64,000 bases of DNA from Eubacterium sp. OM08-24 (GCF_003438075.1 NZ_QSTA01000005.1:42133-106132), one strand, 5' to 3'. Counted from the stretch's first letter, positions 1 to 9,052 are shown. Made by a program: numbers and translations. The notes: generated from the sequence alone by a model not told the origin.

Positions 1-498
1 AAGTCCCTCTTCGTACAAAACAACATCAGGCTTGATGATTCCCGAACATTCGCATTTTGGAATACCGTTGCTCTCTTTAATAAACTCGGCAGTATATGCT
101 TTGCCGCACTTCATACAGTAATTTCTCAGCACACTTCCGTGCAGTTCATACACCCTCTTACTGCCTGCCGCCTGATGCAGTCCGTCAATATTTTGAGTAA
201 CTACTGCACTGAGTTTTCCTGCTTTCTCAAGCTCGGCAAGTTTTAAATGCGCTTTATTAGGCTTTTTGTCAAGGCAGAGCATTTTATCTTTGTAAAAACG
301 ATAAAACTCCTCTGTCTTTTTTACAAAGAATGTATGGCTTAGTATTGTTTCGGGCGGATAATCGTACTTTTGATTATACAGACCGTCTACACTCCTAAAG
401 TCGGGAATGCCGCTCTCGGTAGATACTCCTGCGCCACCAAAGAAAACTATTCTATGGCTGTCATCAATCACTTTCTGAAGTTCGTCAACACTGCTCAT
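1..498 (-). CDS. NAD-dependent protein deacylase (sirtuin), 5' part only
   Basis: Sir2-family enzyme that removes acyl groups from lysines using NAD+ in the cytoplasm. The gene begins at 498 and leaves the window at its left edge, so 166 codons are visible. The NAD-binding motif GAGVSTESGIPDFRS lies at about residues 22-36. TQNIDGLH, the HG pair with the catalytic histidine (LHGSVLRNYC) and the zinc ribbon (CMKC, then CEC) follow. The start ATG overlaps the trpA stop in a TAATG junction, so it is probably translationally coupled to the trp operon. A sirtuin is not a usual trp operon member, so I infer only shared transcription, not a role in tryptophan synthesis. The family call is secure; the in vivo substrate is unknown. 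Confidence 0.93.
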   Translation of the reverse strand, partial: MSSVDELQKVIDDSHRIVFFGGAGVSTESGIPDFRSVDGLYNQKYDYPPETILSHTFFVKKTEEFYRFYKDKMLCLDKKPNKAHLKLAELEKAGKLSAVVTQNIDGLHQAAGSKRVYELHGSVLRNYCMKCGKAYTAEFIKESNGIPKCECSGIIKPDVVLYEEGL

Positions 499-1268
499 TA
501 CTGCATTGCCTCTTTCATCTGCTTTACATACTCACAAACAGGCTCTACGCAATCTTTGCCGTACTTTGCAACTATTTTTACAATAGCCGAACCCACGATT
601 ACACCGTCTGCGTACTGCGACATATGCTTTGCCTGCTCAGGAGTTGAAATACCAAAACCAACTGCACAAGGAGTATCACATACAGAGCGCACGAGGTCAA
701 CCATTTCGCCGATATTTGTTGTAATTTCTTTTCTTACACCTGTTACACCCATTGATGAAACGCAATATACAAAGCCCTGCGACTCTTTTGCAATGGTCTT
801 GATTCTGTCATGCGAGGTTGGCGCAATAAGCGAAACAAGCTCTACACCGTGCTTATCGCAATACGGCTGTAACTCTGCCTTTTCCTCAAAAGGAACATCA
901 GGAACGATTACAGCAGAAATGCCGCACTCTGCGCACTTTGCCATAAATGCGTCTGTACCGTAAACAAAAATCGGATTCATATATGTCATTACGGCAAGAG
1001 CCGCCTTAACCTGCGGACGGATTCCCTTTACCATATCAAAAATCTTGTCTGTTGTTGTGCCTGCCGCCAAAGAGCGAAGGTCAGCCTCTTGAATTACAAC
1101 ACCCTCGGCAATCGGATCTGAAAAAGGAATACCGATTTCAATAATATCTGCGCCGTTTTCACTCATACCAATGAGGAGCTTTTCTGTGGTTTCAAGGTTA
1201 GGATCTCCTGCGGTTACAAACGGAATAAAAGCCTTGCCGTTTTTGAAGGCATCTTTAATCTTACTCAT
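498..1268 (-). CDS. trpA: Tryptophan synthase alpha chain
   Basis: Cleaves indole-3-glycerol phosphate to indole and glyceraldehyde 3-phosphate; indole is channelled to TrpB in the cytoplasmic alpha2beta2 complex. The protein has 256 residues, normal for the family. The start MSKIKDAF was chosen over an ATG 72 bases upstream because the upstream extension is unrelated to TrpA and lies wholly inside trpB. The chosen ATG overlaps the trpB stop by 8 bases (ATGAGTAA). The catalytic glutamate is in [11 protein letters not shown]. The usual catalytic Asp of DPxADGP is Glu here and the following Pro is Val ([10 protein letters not shown]). That Asp/Glu position is known to vary in the family, so activity is still expected. 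It is followed by the sirtuin gene. Confidence 0.97.
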   Translation of the reverse strand: MSKIKDAFKNGKAFIPFVTAGDPNLETTEKLLIGMSENGADIIEIGIPFSDPIAEGVVIQEADLRSLAAGTTTDKIFDMVKGIRPQVKAALAVMTYMNPIFVYGTDAFMAKCAECGISAVIVPDVPFEEKAELQPYCDKHGVELVSLIAPTSHDRIKTIAKESQGFVYCVSSMGVTGVRKEITTNIGEMVDLVRSVCDTPCAVGFGISTPEQAKHMSQYADGVIVGSAIVKIVAKYGKDCVEPVCEYVKQMKEAMQ

Positions 1269-2445
1269 AAATATTCTCCCCTCTGTATCTTGCAATAGCG
1301 GCAACATCCTTATCGCCTCTGCCCGAAAGATTAACAACAATAATGCTGTCTTTGCTCATTGTAGGAGCAAGCTTAATGCAGTGTGCAACAGCGTGCGCAC
1401 TCTCAATAGCAGGGATAATACCCTCGGTGCGTGAAAGATACTCAAATGCGCTTACTGCCTCTTCATCGGTAACAGGCACATATTTTGCTCTGCCTGTATC
1501 GCTTAAGTTAGCATGTTCAGGGCCGATACCCGGGTAATCAAGACCTGCTGAAATTGAATATACAGGTGCAATCTGACCGTACTTATCCTGACAGAAATAT
1601 GACTTCATACCATGGAAAATACCGAGTGTGCCGTTTGCGATAGTAGCGGCATTCTTAGGATTATCAACGCCAAGACCTGCCGCCTCACAACCTATAAGCT
1701 GTACGCTTTCGTCACCGATAAAGTCATAGAAAGCGCCCATAGCGTTACTGCCGCCGCCAACACAAGCCATAACCACATCAGGAAGTCTGCCCTCTTTTTC
1801 AAGGAGCTGTGCTTTGATTTCCTTACCGATTACGCTCTGGAAATCTCTTACAACCATTGGGAACGGATGCGGGCCCATTACCGAACCGAGTACATAGTGA
1901 GTATCGTCAACTCTGTTAGTCCACTCACGCATAGCCTCGTTTACTGCGTCTTTCAAAGTCATTGTGCCTGTTTCAACGGCATTTACCTTTGCGCCGAGAA
2001 GTTTCATTCTGTATACATTAAGAGCCTGACGGATTGTATCCTCCTTACCCATAAAAATTTCACACTCAAGTCCCATAAGTGCGGCAACAGTTGCTGTTGC
2101 TACACCATGCTGACCTGCGCCTGTTTCGGCAATTACTCTTGTTTTGCCCATCTTTTTGGCAAGCAAGCACTGACCAAGACAGTTATTGAGCTTATGCGAA
2201 CCTGTATGGTTTAAGTCCTCACGCTTTAAGTAAATCTTAGCGCCGCCTAAATCCTTTGTCATTTTCTCCGCATAATAGAGAAGTGACGGTCTGCCGGCAT
2301 ACTCACGCATAAGTGTGTCGAGCTCTGATACAAACTCAGGGTCATTTTTGTATTTTTCATATGCTTCTTCAAATTCATTAACGGCATTCATAAGGGTTTC
2401 GGGAACGAACTGTCCGCCATGAATACCAAACTTACCTTTCGACAT
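1261..2445 (-). CDS. trpB: Tryptophan synthase beta chain
   Basis: PLP enzyme that condenses indole with serine to give tryptophan; forms the alpha2beta2 complex with TrpA. It has 394 residues, typical of the TrpB1 class that pairs with TrpA. Seen: N-terminal [15 protein letters not shown], the PLP lysine at residue 85 in the motif [10 protein letters not shown], the phosphate loop [10 protein letters not shown] and the substrate loop ETGAGQHG. A clear AAGGAG ribosome site precedes the ATG at 2445. Only 32 bases separate it from trpC. Many Firmicutes have trpF in this position, and here there is no room for it. Confidence 0.98.
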   Translation of the reverse strand: MSKGKFGIHGGQFVPETLMNAVNEFEEAYEKYKNDPEFVSELDTLMREYAGRPSLLYYAEKMTKDLGGAKIYLKREDLNHTGSHKLNNCLGQCLLAKKMGKTRVIAETGAGQHGVATATVAALMGLECEIFMGKEDTIRQALNVYRMKLLGAKVNAVETGTMTLKDAVNEAMREWTNRVDDTHYVLGSVMGPHPFPMVVRDFQSVIGKEIKAQLLEKEGRLPDVVMACVGGGSNAMGAFYDFIGDESVQLIGCEAAGLGVDNPKNAATIANGTLGIFHGMKSYFCQDKYGQIAPVYSISAGLDYPGIGPEHANLSDTGRAKYVPVTDEEAVSAFEYLSRTEGIIPAIESAHAVAHCIKLAPTMSKDSIIVVNLSGRGDKDVAAIARYRGENIYE

Positions 2446-2477
2446 TGCTTTATCTCCTTATCACAATTCTAATATAA

Positions 2478-3263
2478 TTATAACTCAGCGCCGTTTAGCT
2501 TTGCAAGCGCCTGCTTTTTATCGGGATTTCTCATAAGTGTTTCGCCAATTAAAAGTCCGTTTACTCCTGCCTCTCTTAGCTCCTGCACATCTTCGGCGGT
2601 TTTAATTCCGCTTTCGCCAACGAATAAAATCTCCTTTGGCACTAACTTTCTCAGTCTTGTGCAGGTTGTGAGGTCAACTGTAAAGTCCTTTAAGTTACGG
2701 TTATTTACGCCAATCACTCTTGCTCCTGCGTTTAATGCCGACTGCACCTCTTCCTCTGTGTGAGCCTCCACCAAAGCAGAAAGTCCGAGTGAATCACAAA
2801 TTTTAATCCATTTTCTGATTGTTTCGGTGTCGAGCAATGCACAAATTAAAAGCACTGCCGATGCACCGATTATCTTTGCCTCGTATATCTGATATTCGCA
2901 AACCGTAAAGTCCTTACGCAAAAGCGGAATTTTTACATTTTGCGATATTTCCTGCAAATAACTGTTTTCGCCCTTAAACCACTTTGGCTCGGTGAGTACA
3001 GATATTGCTGACGCTCCTGCGTTTTCATAATCTTTGGCAATCTGCACATACGGGAAATTCTCGGCAATAATTCCCTTTGACGGCGAGGCTTTCTTTACCT
3101 CGCAGATATAAGAAATACCGTCTTTTGCAAGTGCTTTTTCAAAAGGAAATTCATCTGTAATCCCCATGGCAAGCGCCTTGCGTTTAATTTCTTCAAGCGG
3201 TACTTGCTTTTCAATTTCCGCATATCTTTCTCGGTTTGCCTGCGCTATTGTTTCAAGTATCAT
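2478..3263 (-). CDS. trpC: Indole-3-glycerol phosphate synthase
   Basis: Closes the indole ring, turning CdRP into indole-3-glycerol phosphate with loss of CO2. A 261-residue TIM-barrel protein of single-function length, not a TrpC-TrpF fusion. Catalytic features seen: the VKKASPSKG lysine, LLRKDF, IGVNNRNL, VGESGI and the C-terminal GLLIGETLM phosphate-binding loop. It sits 10 bases after trpD and before trpB. Because no trpF lies beside it, its substrate must come from a phosphoribosylanthranilate isomerase encoded elsewhere. Confidence 0.97.
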   Translation of the reverse strand: MILETIAQANRERYAEIEKQVPLEEIKRKALAMGITDEFPFEKALAKDGISYICEVKKASPSKGIIAENFPYVQIAKDYENAGASAISVLTEPKWFKGENSYLQEISQNVKIPLLRKDFTVCEYQIYEAKIIGASAVLLICALLDTETIRKWIKICDSLGLSALVEAHTEEEVQSALNAGARVIGVNNRNLKDFTVDLTTCTRLRKLVPKEILFVGESGIKTAEDVQELREAGVNGLLIGETLMRNPDKKQALAKLNGAEL

Positions 3264-3273
3264 AATATCACCG

Positions 3274-4284
3274 TTATTCGTTAGTAGCCTTTACAAACTG
3301 CTCAAGTTTTTCATAAGCCTTGCCGCTGTCAATAAGAGTTTCTGCAAGGCGAATACCCTCGGCAATATTCTCTGCCTTTCCGCCTGCGCAAATGCCGAGA
3401 GCCGAATTAAGCAATACAATATCTCTCTTTGCTCCCTTTAACTCGCCTTTTAAAATCTGCTTTGTAATCTCCGCATTCTCTTTGCCGTCACCGCCTACAA
3501 GGTCTGCACTGCTGTATGTCAGCATACCGTACTGCTCCGGTGTGATTTCGTATGAGCTGAATTTACCGTTGTTGATTTCACAAACCCTTGTAGGGGCGGT
3601 AACTGTAACCTCGTCCATACCGTCCATTCCGTAAAATACATATCCACGCTTTACACCAAGGTTTGCAAAAACTCTTGCAATCGGCTCTACAAGTGCCTCT
3701 GAATATACGCCTGTTACCTGCAAATTTGCAAATGCAGGGTTTGTAAGAGGGCCTAAAACATTGAAAATATTTCTGATTCCTATATCTTTTCTTACTGGGC
3801 CGACAAAGCGCATTGATGAATGGTAGCTCTGTGCAAACATAAAGCAAATGCCTGTATTTTTAAGGATTTCTTCACTTTTTTCCGGGCTTATTGTAAGATT
3901 AACTCCAAGAGCCTCCAGACAATCTGCCGCACCGCTCTTGCTCGACATTGAACGGTTGCCATGCTTTGCAACAGAAATACCTGCGGCGGCAACTACAAAT
4001 GCCGCTGTTGTAGAAATATTAAAAGTACCTGTTCCGTCGCCGCCTGTGCCTACAATATCGAGCACATCGGTATCTCTTTTTACATGAAGAGCCTTGTCAC
4101 GCATTACCGTTGCGCAAGCTGTAATCTCATCAATGGTTTCTCCCTTAATTCTGAGTGCTGTTAAAAATGCCGCTGTCTGTGCCTGAGTGGCTGTACCGCT
4201 CATCATCTCATTCATTACAGCCGATGCCTCATCATAGGTAAGATTGTTGCCGTCTACTACCTTTTTTATTGCTTCCTTAATCAT
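3274..4284 (-). CDS. trpD: Anthranilate phosphoribosyltransferase
   Basis: Transfers the phosphoribosyl group from PRPP to anthranilate. The start ATG at 4284 (MIKEAIKKVV) is preferred over one 12 bases upstream because GGTGA lies 5 bases before it, while the upstream ATG has no ribosome site. The resulting 336-residue protein is of normal length. The PRPP-binding motif DIVGTGGDGTGTFNIST is present, as are HGNRSMSSKSGAAD and NVLGPLTNPA. It is not fused to the glutaminase TrpG, which is encoded separately just upstream. Cytoplasmic homodimer expected. Confidence 0.97.
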   Translation of the reverse strand: MIKEAIKKVVDGNNLTYDEASAVMNEMMSGTATQAQTAAFLTALRIKGETIDEITACATVMRDKALHVKRDTDVLDIVGTGGDGTGTFNISTTAAFVVAAAGISVAKHGNRSMSSKSGAADCLEALGVNLTISPEKSEEILKNTGICFMFAQSYHSSMRFVGPVRKDIGIRNIFNVLGPLTNPAFANLQVTGVYSEALVEPIARVFANLGVKRGYVFYGMDGMDEVTVTAPTRVCEINNGKFSSYEITPEQYGMLTYSSADLVGGDGKENAEITKQILKGELKGAKRDIVLLNSALGICAGGKAENIAEGIRLAETLIDSGKAYEKLEQFVKATNE

Positions 4285-4312
4285 TACTGTCACCATTTCA
4301 ATGTATTTTTTA

Positions 4313-4879
4313 TCAGTTGTTAATAAAGTTTCGTATCATATCCATTCCATGAGAAGTTAAAATTGACTCAGGGTGGAACTGTAATCCGTAAATTTCGTAA
4401 TCTCTGTGGCGAACTGCCATAACCTCGCCCATATCGTCCTCTGCCGTAACTATAAGCTCATCGGGAACGGTATCCTTTTTTGCAATCAAAGAATGGTATC
4501 TCGCACCGTCAACTACCTTTGGCAAATCGGCAAAAATCTTACAACTGTTGTCAAGGTTAATGTTGCTCTTTTTGCCATGCATAAGTTTTACGGCTCTTGT
4601 AATCTCAGCGCCAAACACCTCGCATATTGCCTGATGTCCGAGGCATATGCCGAGAATAGGAAATTCTCCTTTAAGCTCTCTGATAACTTTTTCACACACG
4701 CCTGCGTCTTTTGGATAACCCGGCCCAGGCGAAAGGATAATGTGAGTAGGATTAAGCTGTCTGATTTCGTCAACCGTTACTTCGTCATTTCTCACTACCT
4801 TTATATCGGGATTAATACTTCCGCAATACTGAACAAGATTATAAGTAAAGCTGTCGTAATTATCTATAAATAAAATCAT
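4313..4879 (-). CDS. trpG: Anthranilate synthase component II (glutamine amidotransferase)
   Basis: Class I glutaminase that releases ammonia from glutamine for TrpE. It has 188 residues. The triad is visible: nucleophile Cys in GICLGHQA, and His and Glu in LQFHPES. The N-terminus MILFIDNYDSFTYNL is diagnostic of the TrpG/PabA group. The ATG overlaps the trpE stop by 4 bases (ATGA), so the two subunits are translationally coupled. In some Firmicutes one TrpG/PabA also serves folate synthesis; whether that applies here cannot be judged from this window. Confidence 0.96.
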   Translation of the reverse strand: MILFIDNYDSFTYNLVQYCGSINPDIKVVRNDEVTVDEIRQLNPTHIILSPGPGYPKDAGVCEKVIRELKGEFPILGICLGHQAICEVFGAEITRAVKLMHGKKSNINLDNSCKIFADLPKVVDGARYHSLIAKKDTVPDELIVTAEDDMGEVMAVRHRDYEIYGLQFHPESILTSHGMDMIRNFINN

Positions 4880-6336
4880 ATAGCTTCAACCTCTCCCGCA
4901 TTTTTAACTGCATTTATTACCGCAAGCGCCTTATTGTAGGTTTCAAGATACTCCGACTTAGGGTCGCTGTCTGCAACAATTCCCGCGCCTGCCTGAACAT
5001 ATACCTTGTTGCCCTTTTTAACTGCCATTCTTATGGCAATGCAAGTGTCAAGATTTCCGTTAAAATCTACATATCCCAGCGCACCGCCATACACTCCGCG
5101 AGGGGTTTTTTCAAGTTCGTCTATAATCTGACAAGCTCTGATTTTCGGTGCACCCGAAAGTGTGCCTGCCGGAAGCAGTGACTCTACTGCATCAAAGGCG
5201 TCAAGTCCGTCTTTGAGTTTGCCCTCAACCTCACTGCAAATGTGCATTATCTTTGAATATCTTAAAATCTGCTGATATGAGGTCACCTTTACGGAATTGA
5301 ATTTTGAAATTTTGCCAATATCGTTTCTTCCAAGGTCAACAAGCATATTGTGCTCTGCAAGCTCTTTTTCGTCATTAATAAGCTCATCGGCAAGTGCGTC
5401 ATCTTCCTCTTTTGTAGCGCCTCTCGGTCTTGAACCTGCAATCGGGAATGTATTTAAAACACCGTTCTGCAATTTAACCAAGGTTTCGGGCGATGTGCTT
5501 ATTATCTCATCACCCTCAATATTCATATACACCATATATGGTGATGGATTTGTAATTCTCAGCACTCTGTAAGCGTTCAAAAGTGAACCGTTGTACTCGG
5601 TTTCAAATCTTCGTGATACAACGCACTGGAAAATGTCACCATTGAAAATATATTCCTTTGTTTTATTAACCATATCACAAAACTCTTGCTCTGTGTATGT
5701 GCTCTTAAACTCAACATTCCTGTCGCTTTCAAGCTTAAGTAAAGGTGCCAGGTCTGTAATTGTACTTATAATTTCGTTTATGTCATTTACAGCCTGCTCA
5801 TACTGCCTTTTGGGGTCATAGGTTTTCATATTAACTATAACCGTCATTTTCTCTCTGAGATGGTCATAAGCAATTATCTTGTCAAAAAGCATCAAGTCAA
5901 AATCATTTGTTTCGCTTTCCTGCAATTTCAAAATCGGCTCGCTTACCGCAATCATTGCATATCCGTAATATCCCACAAGACCGCCTGTAAACGGTGGCAA
6001 ATCTTCAAAACGAGGATTTTTGTAATTTTTCATATAGTTTCGGATTTCTTCATACGGCTTGGCGGTTGTGATTGTTTTTTCGCCCTCGCCTGTAATTGTA
6101 AGAACTCCGTTTTTGTAAACAAGTCTTGCCTTTGGGTTACAGCCGATAAATGAGTATCTGCCCCACTTTACACCGCCCTCTATACTCTCCAGGAGAAAGC
6201 ACTTGTCTGACTTTTGAAGAATTTTTCTGAGTAATGTAATCGGAGTGACTGAATCGGCGTAAACTTCCTTGTATACAGGGATAACATCGTATTCATCTTT
6301 AATTGACATTACCTCATCATAAGACGGTTTAATCAT
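4876..6336 (-). CDS. trpE: Anthranilate synthase component I
   Basis: Converts chorismate and ammonia (from TrpG) into anthranilate, the committed step to tryptophan. The protein has 486 residues. The N-terminal FLLESIEGG holds the LLES element that binds feedback-inhibiting tryptophan. The catalytic domain shows NPSPYMVYM, the STSPETLVKL/IAGSRPRG stretch, AGTLSGAPKIRA and GGALGYVDF. It is the first gene of the operon, behind a T-box leader, so both transcription and enzyme activity should respond to tryptophan status. Confusion with aminodeoxychorismate synthase PabB is unlikely given the trp operon context. Confidence 0.97.
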   Translation of the reverse strand: MIKPSYDEVMSIKDEYDVIPVYKEVYADSVTPITLLRKILQKSDKCFLLESIEGGVKWGRYSFIGCNPKARLVYKNGVLTITGEGEKTITTAKPYEEIRNYMKNYKNPRFEDLPPFTGGLVGYYGYAMIAVSEPILKLQESETNDFDLMLFDKIIAYDHLREKMTVIVNMKTYDPKRQYEQAVNDINEIISTITDLAPLLKLESDRNVEFKSTYTEQEFCDMVNKTKEYIFNGDIFQCVVSRRFETEYNGSLLNAYRVLRITNPSPYMVYMNIEGDEIISTSPETLVKLQNGVLNTFPIAGSRPRGATKEEDDALADELINDEKELAEHNMLVDLGRNDIGKISKFNSVKVTSYQQILRYSKIMHICSEVEGKLKDGLDAFDAVESLLPAGTLSGAPKIRACQIIDELEKTPRGVYGGALGYVDFNGNLDTCIAIRMAVKKGNKVYVQAGAGIVADSDPKSEYLETYNKALAVINAVKNAGEVEAI

Positions 6337-6364
6337 TTATCTCACCCTTTATAAAAAATTCAAA

Positions 6365-6401
6365 TAAAAAGACCTTTGTCCCTACTAAGGGACAAAGGTC
6401 T
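6365..6401 (-). terminator. T-box attenuator terminator
   Basis: A perfect 14-bp stem (6370-6383 with 6388-6401) closes a 4-base loop and is followed on the minus strand by TTTTTATTTG. It is the terminator that competes with the T-box antiterminator, 30-odd bases before trpE. Confidence 0.93.
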
Positions 6402-6625
6402 GAAACGACTTCTGTGGTACCACCCAAATTGACGGAAATTCCGCCCACTCTTACAGCATACTGACATATGCCTCCTGCTTTAACGGTCAGGCTCCGTCGG
6501 AAACTACTCGAATACTCTTTCGGTCCGCCCTCACAAGTCCATTCGGAAAAATCTCAACTATCGGCTCACACCAACCGCCGACTCTCTGAAAGCGCCGATT
6601 AATCTTACTACTCTTGCTCAATGGT
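6365..6625 (-). promoter_or_regulatory. T-box leader, probable tRNA-Trp sensor of the trp operon
   Basis: Read on the minus strand, the leader has a Stem I region with the conserved elements AGAGAGTCGGCGG and GGTGTGAGCC. A candidate specifier TGG (Trp) lies at 6541-6539 within GAATGGACTTGTGAG. The T-box core GGGTGGTACCAC is at 6425-6414. An intrinsic terminator follows. By the known mechanism, uncharged tRNA-Trp would pair with the specifier and the antiterminator bulge and allow readthrough into trpE. The T-box identity is secure; the Trp specificity rests on the TGG triplet plus the downstream genes. Confidence 0.93.
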
Positions 6626-6645
6626 TTATCTTATAAATTAATACT

Positions 6646-6674
6646 ATTATATAGCGGAATTTTTTAAATGTCAA
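6646..6674 (-). promoter_or_regulatory. Promoter of the trp operon
   Basis: Full-consensus sigma-A promoter on the minus strand: TTGACA, 17-base spacer, TATAAT. Transcription would start near 6638, just before the T-box Stem I, giving a leader of about 300 bases. Confidence 0.88.
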
Positions 6675-6708
6675 TAGCATTTTAGCACTTTAAAGCGAAA
6701 ATTCAAAA

Positions 6709-8382
6709 TTATTTTGAATTTTCTGCTGTCTTTAAAATTACCGTTGACTGTGCAGGCATTGTAAGCACACCGTCTTTTATAGCTGTGTGCTGATAAACAG
6801 CGTTTTCATCCTCTGTTGAGGTAAAAGCACCGTCCTTGTCAACAGGTGAGCTTGCAACAAGCTCTGCTCTGATTTCAGGATTAGCTATCATATCATCGGT
6901 AATGGTAAGCTCTGCGTTTTCCTCTGCATTCATATTATGAATAATCATCAGCTTTGTGCCGTTATACTCAACATAGTAAGCACAAATAGCCGTATTGTCA
7001 AAGGTTTGAAGTCCTGTAATTTTGCCACGAGCAATCTCAGGATTCTGATTTTTGATTTTTATAATTCTGCTGTAAAAGCTAAGTAAAGAATTGGGGTCAG
7101 CCTGCTGTTGCTTAGCGCCGCCGTATTTAGTATCTTTCGCAACATCACCAACACCGTTTACCCAAATATTCGGCAGGTTATTGCTGTCAAAAATCATCGG
7201 TGTGCGGTAGGCTGAATCCGAGGTTGTGTTTGGAGCGGTAATTCCTATTTCCTCACCATAATAAATAAACGGAGTTCCAGGGAAAAGCAAATACAAAGCC
7301 GCCGCCATTTTTTCATAGCTGAGTCCCTGCGGTTCGAGAGAATTTGCACTTCTTACCATATCGTGGTTTGAAAGGAACATTGTCGGAATATAATTCTCAT
7401 TGTTTGAGTACATTTTTTCGTTATAATTCATTACCTTTTTAGCGATTGATATACCACGCTCAGCAATAACCTCTGTGGTGAGTGTACCGCTTGTCTGAGA
7501 GAATTTAAAGGCAAACTGACTGTCGATACCCGATTTGAAAATTTCCTGAATTTGCGAGTCATCGTCCCAGTTTTCGCCTACAACATATACATTAGGATTG
7601 GTTTCCTTACACTTATCATAGAACCATGTCAAAAATTCTGTACCGTCGGTTGACTTATTTGTAAAATACTTAACTGCGTCAAGTCTAAAGCCGTCAACAC
7701 CTCTGTCGAGCCAGAATTTTGAAATATTAGCAAATTCTTCCCTTGTTTTATCAGAATTTAAGTTCCACTCAGGCATTTCGTTAGAGAAGTTTGCCTCACA
7801 AGCCATAGCGTGAGAAAGATAATTTGTTTGTGTGTCCGAAGCGAAGTATGAAGTCGGGTGAATTTCAAAATACTGAGCATAGCCGTCAAGGTTTCCCTTT
7901 TCAACCTCCTCAACCGCCTTTAAATAATATGGGTGCTGTGAAGATGCGTGATTTAAAACGAGGTCGATTATAAGATTAATACCTCTCTTGTGACACTCCG
8001 ACACAAGTTTATCGAAAGTTTCGAGTGTGCCGAAGTCGGGATCTATGTTGTAGTAATCGGTTACATCATACTTATGATATGACGGTGACGGCATAATCGG
8101 AGTAAGCCAGATACCGTCTACACCGAGGTCATTGCCTGTGTTTGGATCTCCGTCATTAAGATAATCAAGATGATCTATAATTCCCTGCAAATCGCCAATC
8201 TGATCTCCATTAGAGTCTGCAAACGAATTTACAAATATCTGATAATAGTTGCGATACTTATCTGTTGAGGCTGTTGCTGTCAGGGTATCGACAGGGTCTT
8301 GATATTCCTGCGTACCGCAACCTGTAAGTAAAGCACTTGCCGCAATTATAGCAACAAGTAATAGCGAAAATAATTTTTTCAT
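6709..8382 (-). CDS. GH13 alpha-amylase family lipoprotein
   Basis: Secreted, membrane-anchored enzyme expected to cleave alpha-1,4-glucans or maltodextrins at the cell surface. A type II signal peptide ends at the lipobox LLTGC (Cys22). The GH13 barrel follows, with DLVLNH (residues 140-145), nucleophile Asp235 in GFRLDAVKYF, acid/base Glu270 in VVGENW and Asp341 in FLSNHDMVR. YYGEEIG and a C-terminal beta domain complete a 557-residue protein. No dockerin or carbohydrate-binding module is seen, so this enzyme looks cell-anchored rather than amylosome-bound. It lies upstream of, but far from, the trp operon and just downstream of a maltodextrin-type transporter on the same strand. Exact specificity (amylase, neopullulanase or oligo-glucosidase) is not decided. 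Confidence 0.93.
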   Translation of the reverse strand: MKKLFSLLLVAIIAASALLTGCGTQEYQDPVDTLTATASTDKYRNYYQIFVNSFADSNGDQIGDLQGIIDHLDYLNDGDPNTGNDLGVDGIWLTPIMPSPSYHKYDVTDYYNIDPDFGTLETFDKLVSECHKRGINLIIDLVLNHASSQHPYYLKAVEEVEKGNLDGYAQYFEIHPTSYFASDTQTNYLSHAMACEANFSNEMPEWNLNSDKTREEFANISKFWLDRGVDGFRLDAVKYFTNKSTDGTEFLTWFYDKCKETNPNVYVVGENWDDDSQIQEIFKSGIDSQFAFKFSQTSGTLTTEVIAERGISIAKKVMNYNEKMYSNNENYIPTMFLSNHDMVRSANSLEPQGLSYEKMAAALYLLFPGTPFIYYGEEIGITAPNTTSDSAYRTPMIFDSNNLPNIWVNGVGDVAKDTKYGGAKQQQADPNSLLSFYSRIIKIKNQNPEIARGKITGLQTFDNTAICAYYVEYNGTKLMIIHNMNAEENAELTITDDMIANPEIRAELVASSPVDKDGAFTSTEDENAVYQHTAIKDGVLTMPAQSTVILKTAENSK

Positions 8383-8506
8383 AAACTCTCCTTTATTTTT
8401 CTGGTCATTTTTAAGGTTTGATTAGGATAATATGTTATGGTTTTGAGCCAATTTTAGTTATACAAGGAAGTAAAAAAATCAACAATCTATTCATTCCATA
8501 AAAAGC
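8383..8506 (-). promoter_or_regulatory. Upstream region of the amylase gene
   Basis: The minus strand has AAAGGAG before the ATG and a weak promoter candidate TTGGCT, 16 bases, TATCCT within about 70 bases upstream. The match is poor at the -10, so this is only a suggestion. Confidence 0.35.
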
Positions 8507-8978
8507 AAAAAGTTTGGTCAACCTTTTCAAAGGTTGTGGGTGTGGGCAACGCCCGCAAAAACTTTAAGCTATCGCAAATTTTTAATAGTCAAACGGCTTG
8601 CCGTTTGGCGACCTGAATACAACAGTGTGAGCCAAATGCGACAGCAATAAAAGGGAAAGTAGCGCTACTTAAACTACTAATTTGCCACTTTTTAAGGGCA
8701 AATTAGCCACACACGCAAACTTTTGCTTCCTTTAGAATACCTTTTCTCTACTGAGGGTAAAGTGTTACTTTTTTACTTTCTGCCACTCATTAATCTTGAC
8801 TTTTGTTTTATTTTAAAGCATCAATTAATCTAAGATTCAGTTATTATATTTTATAAATTACAGCTGTTTGTTAATATATCAAATCAGTAAATTTTTATCA
8901 TTTTATGGGCTCTGCCCAAACCCGCAACCCTTTAAAAAGGGTTGACCTAAATTTTAAATTTATTAAACTAAGCTTTGC
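8507..8978. repeat. Intergenic repeat element with terminal inverted repeats, copy 1
   Basis: About 470 bp without a credible gene. Its left end (8507-8565: GTTTGGTCAACC..., GGTTGTGGGTGTGGGCAACGCCC) and right end (8905-8978: GGGCTCTGCCCAAACCCGC, GGGTTGACC...) are imperfect inverted repeats of each other. A second copy with the same ends and a different middle lies at 14970-15345. Internal hairpins include AAACGGCTTGCCGTTT. It resembles a non-autonomous mobile repeat (MITE-like). No transposase is encoded. Confidence 0.75.
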
Positions 8979-8996
8979 GTAAAAAACATAACCATT

Positions 8997-9031
8997 AATG
9001 AAAAATGGATGGCAGCCAAAGACTGCCACCC
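8997..9031 (-). terminator. Terminator of the malEFG-type operon
   Basis: On the minus strand GGGTGGCAGTC and GGCTGCCATCC form a stem of about 11 bp with a short loop, followed by ATTTTTCATT. It lies about 25 bases after the last permease gene. Confidence 0.85.
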
Positions 9032-9052
9032 AAAACTGTGCAAAATATTCGA

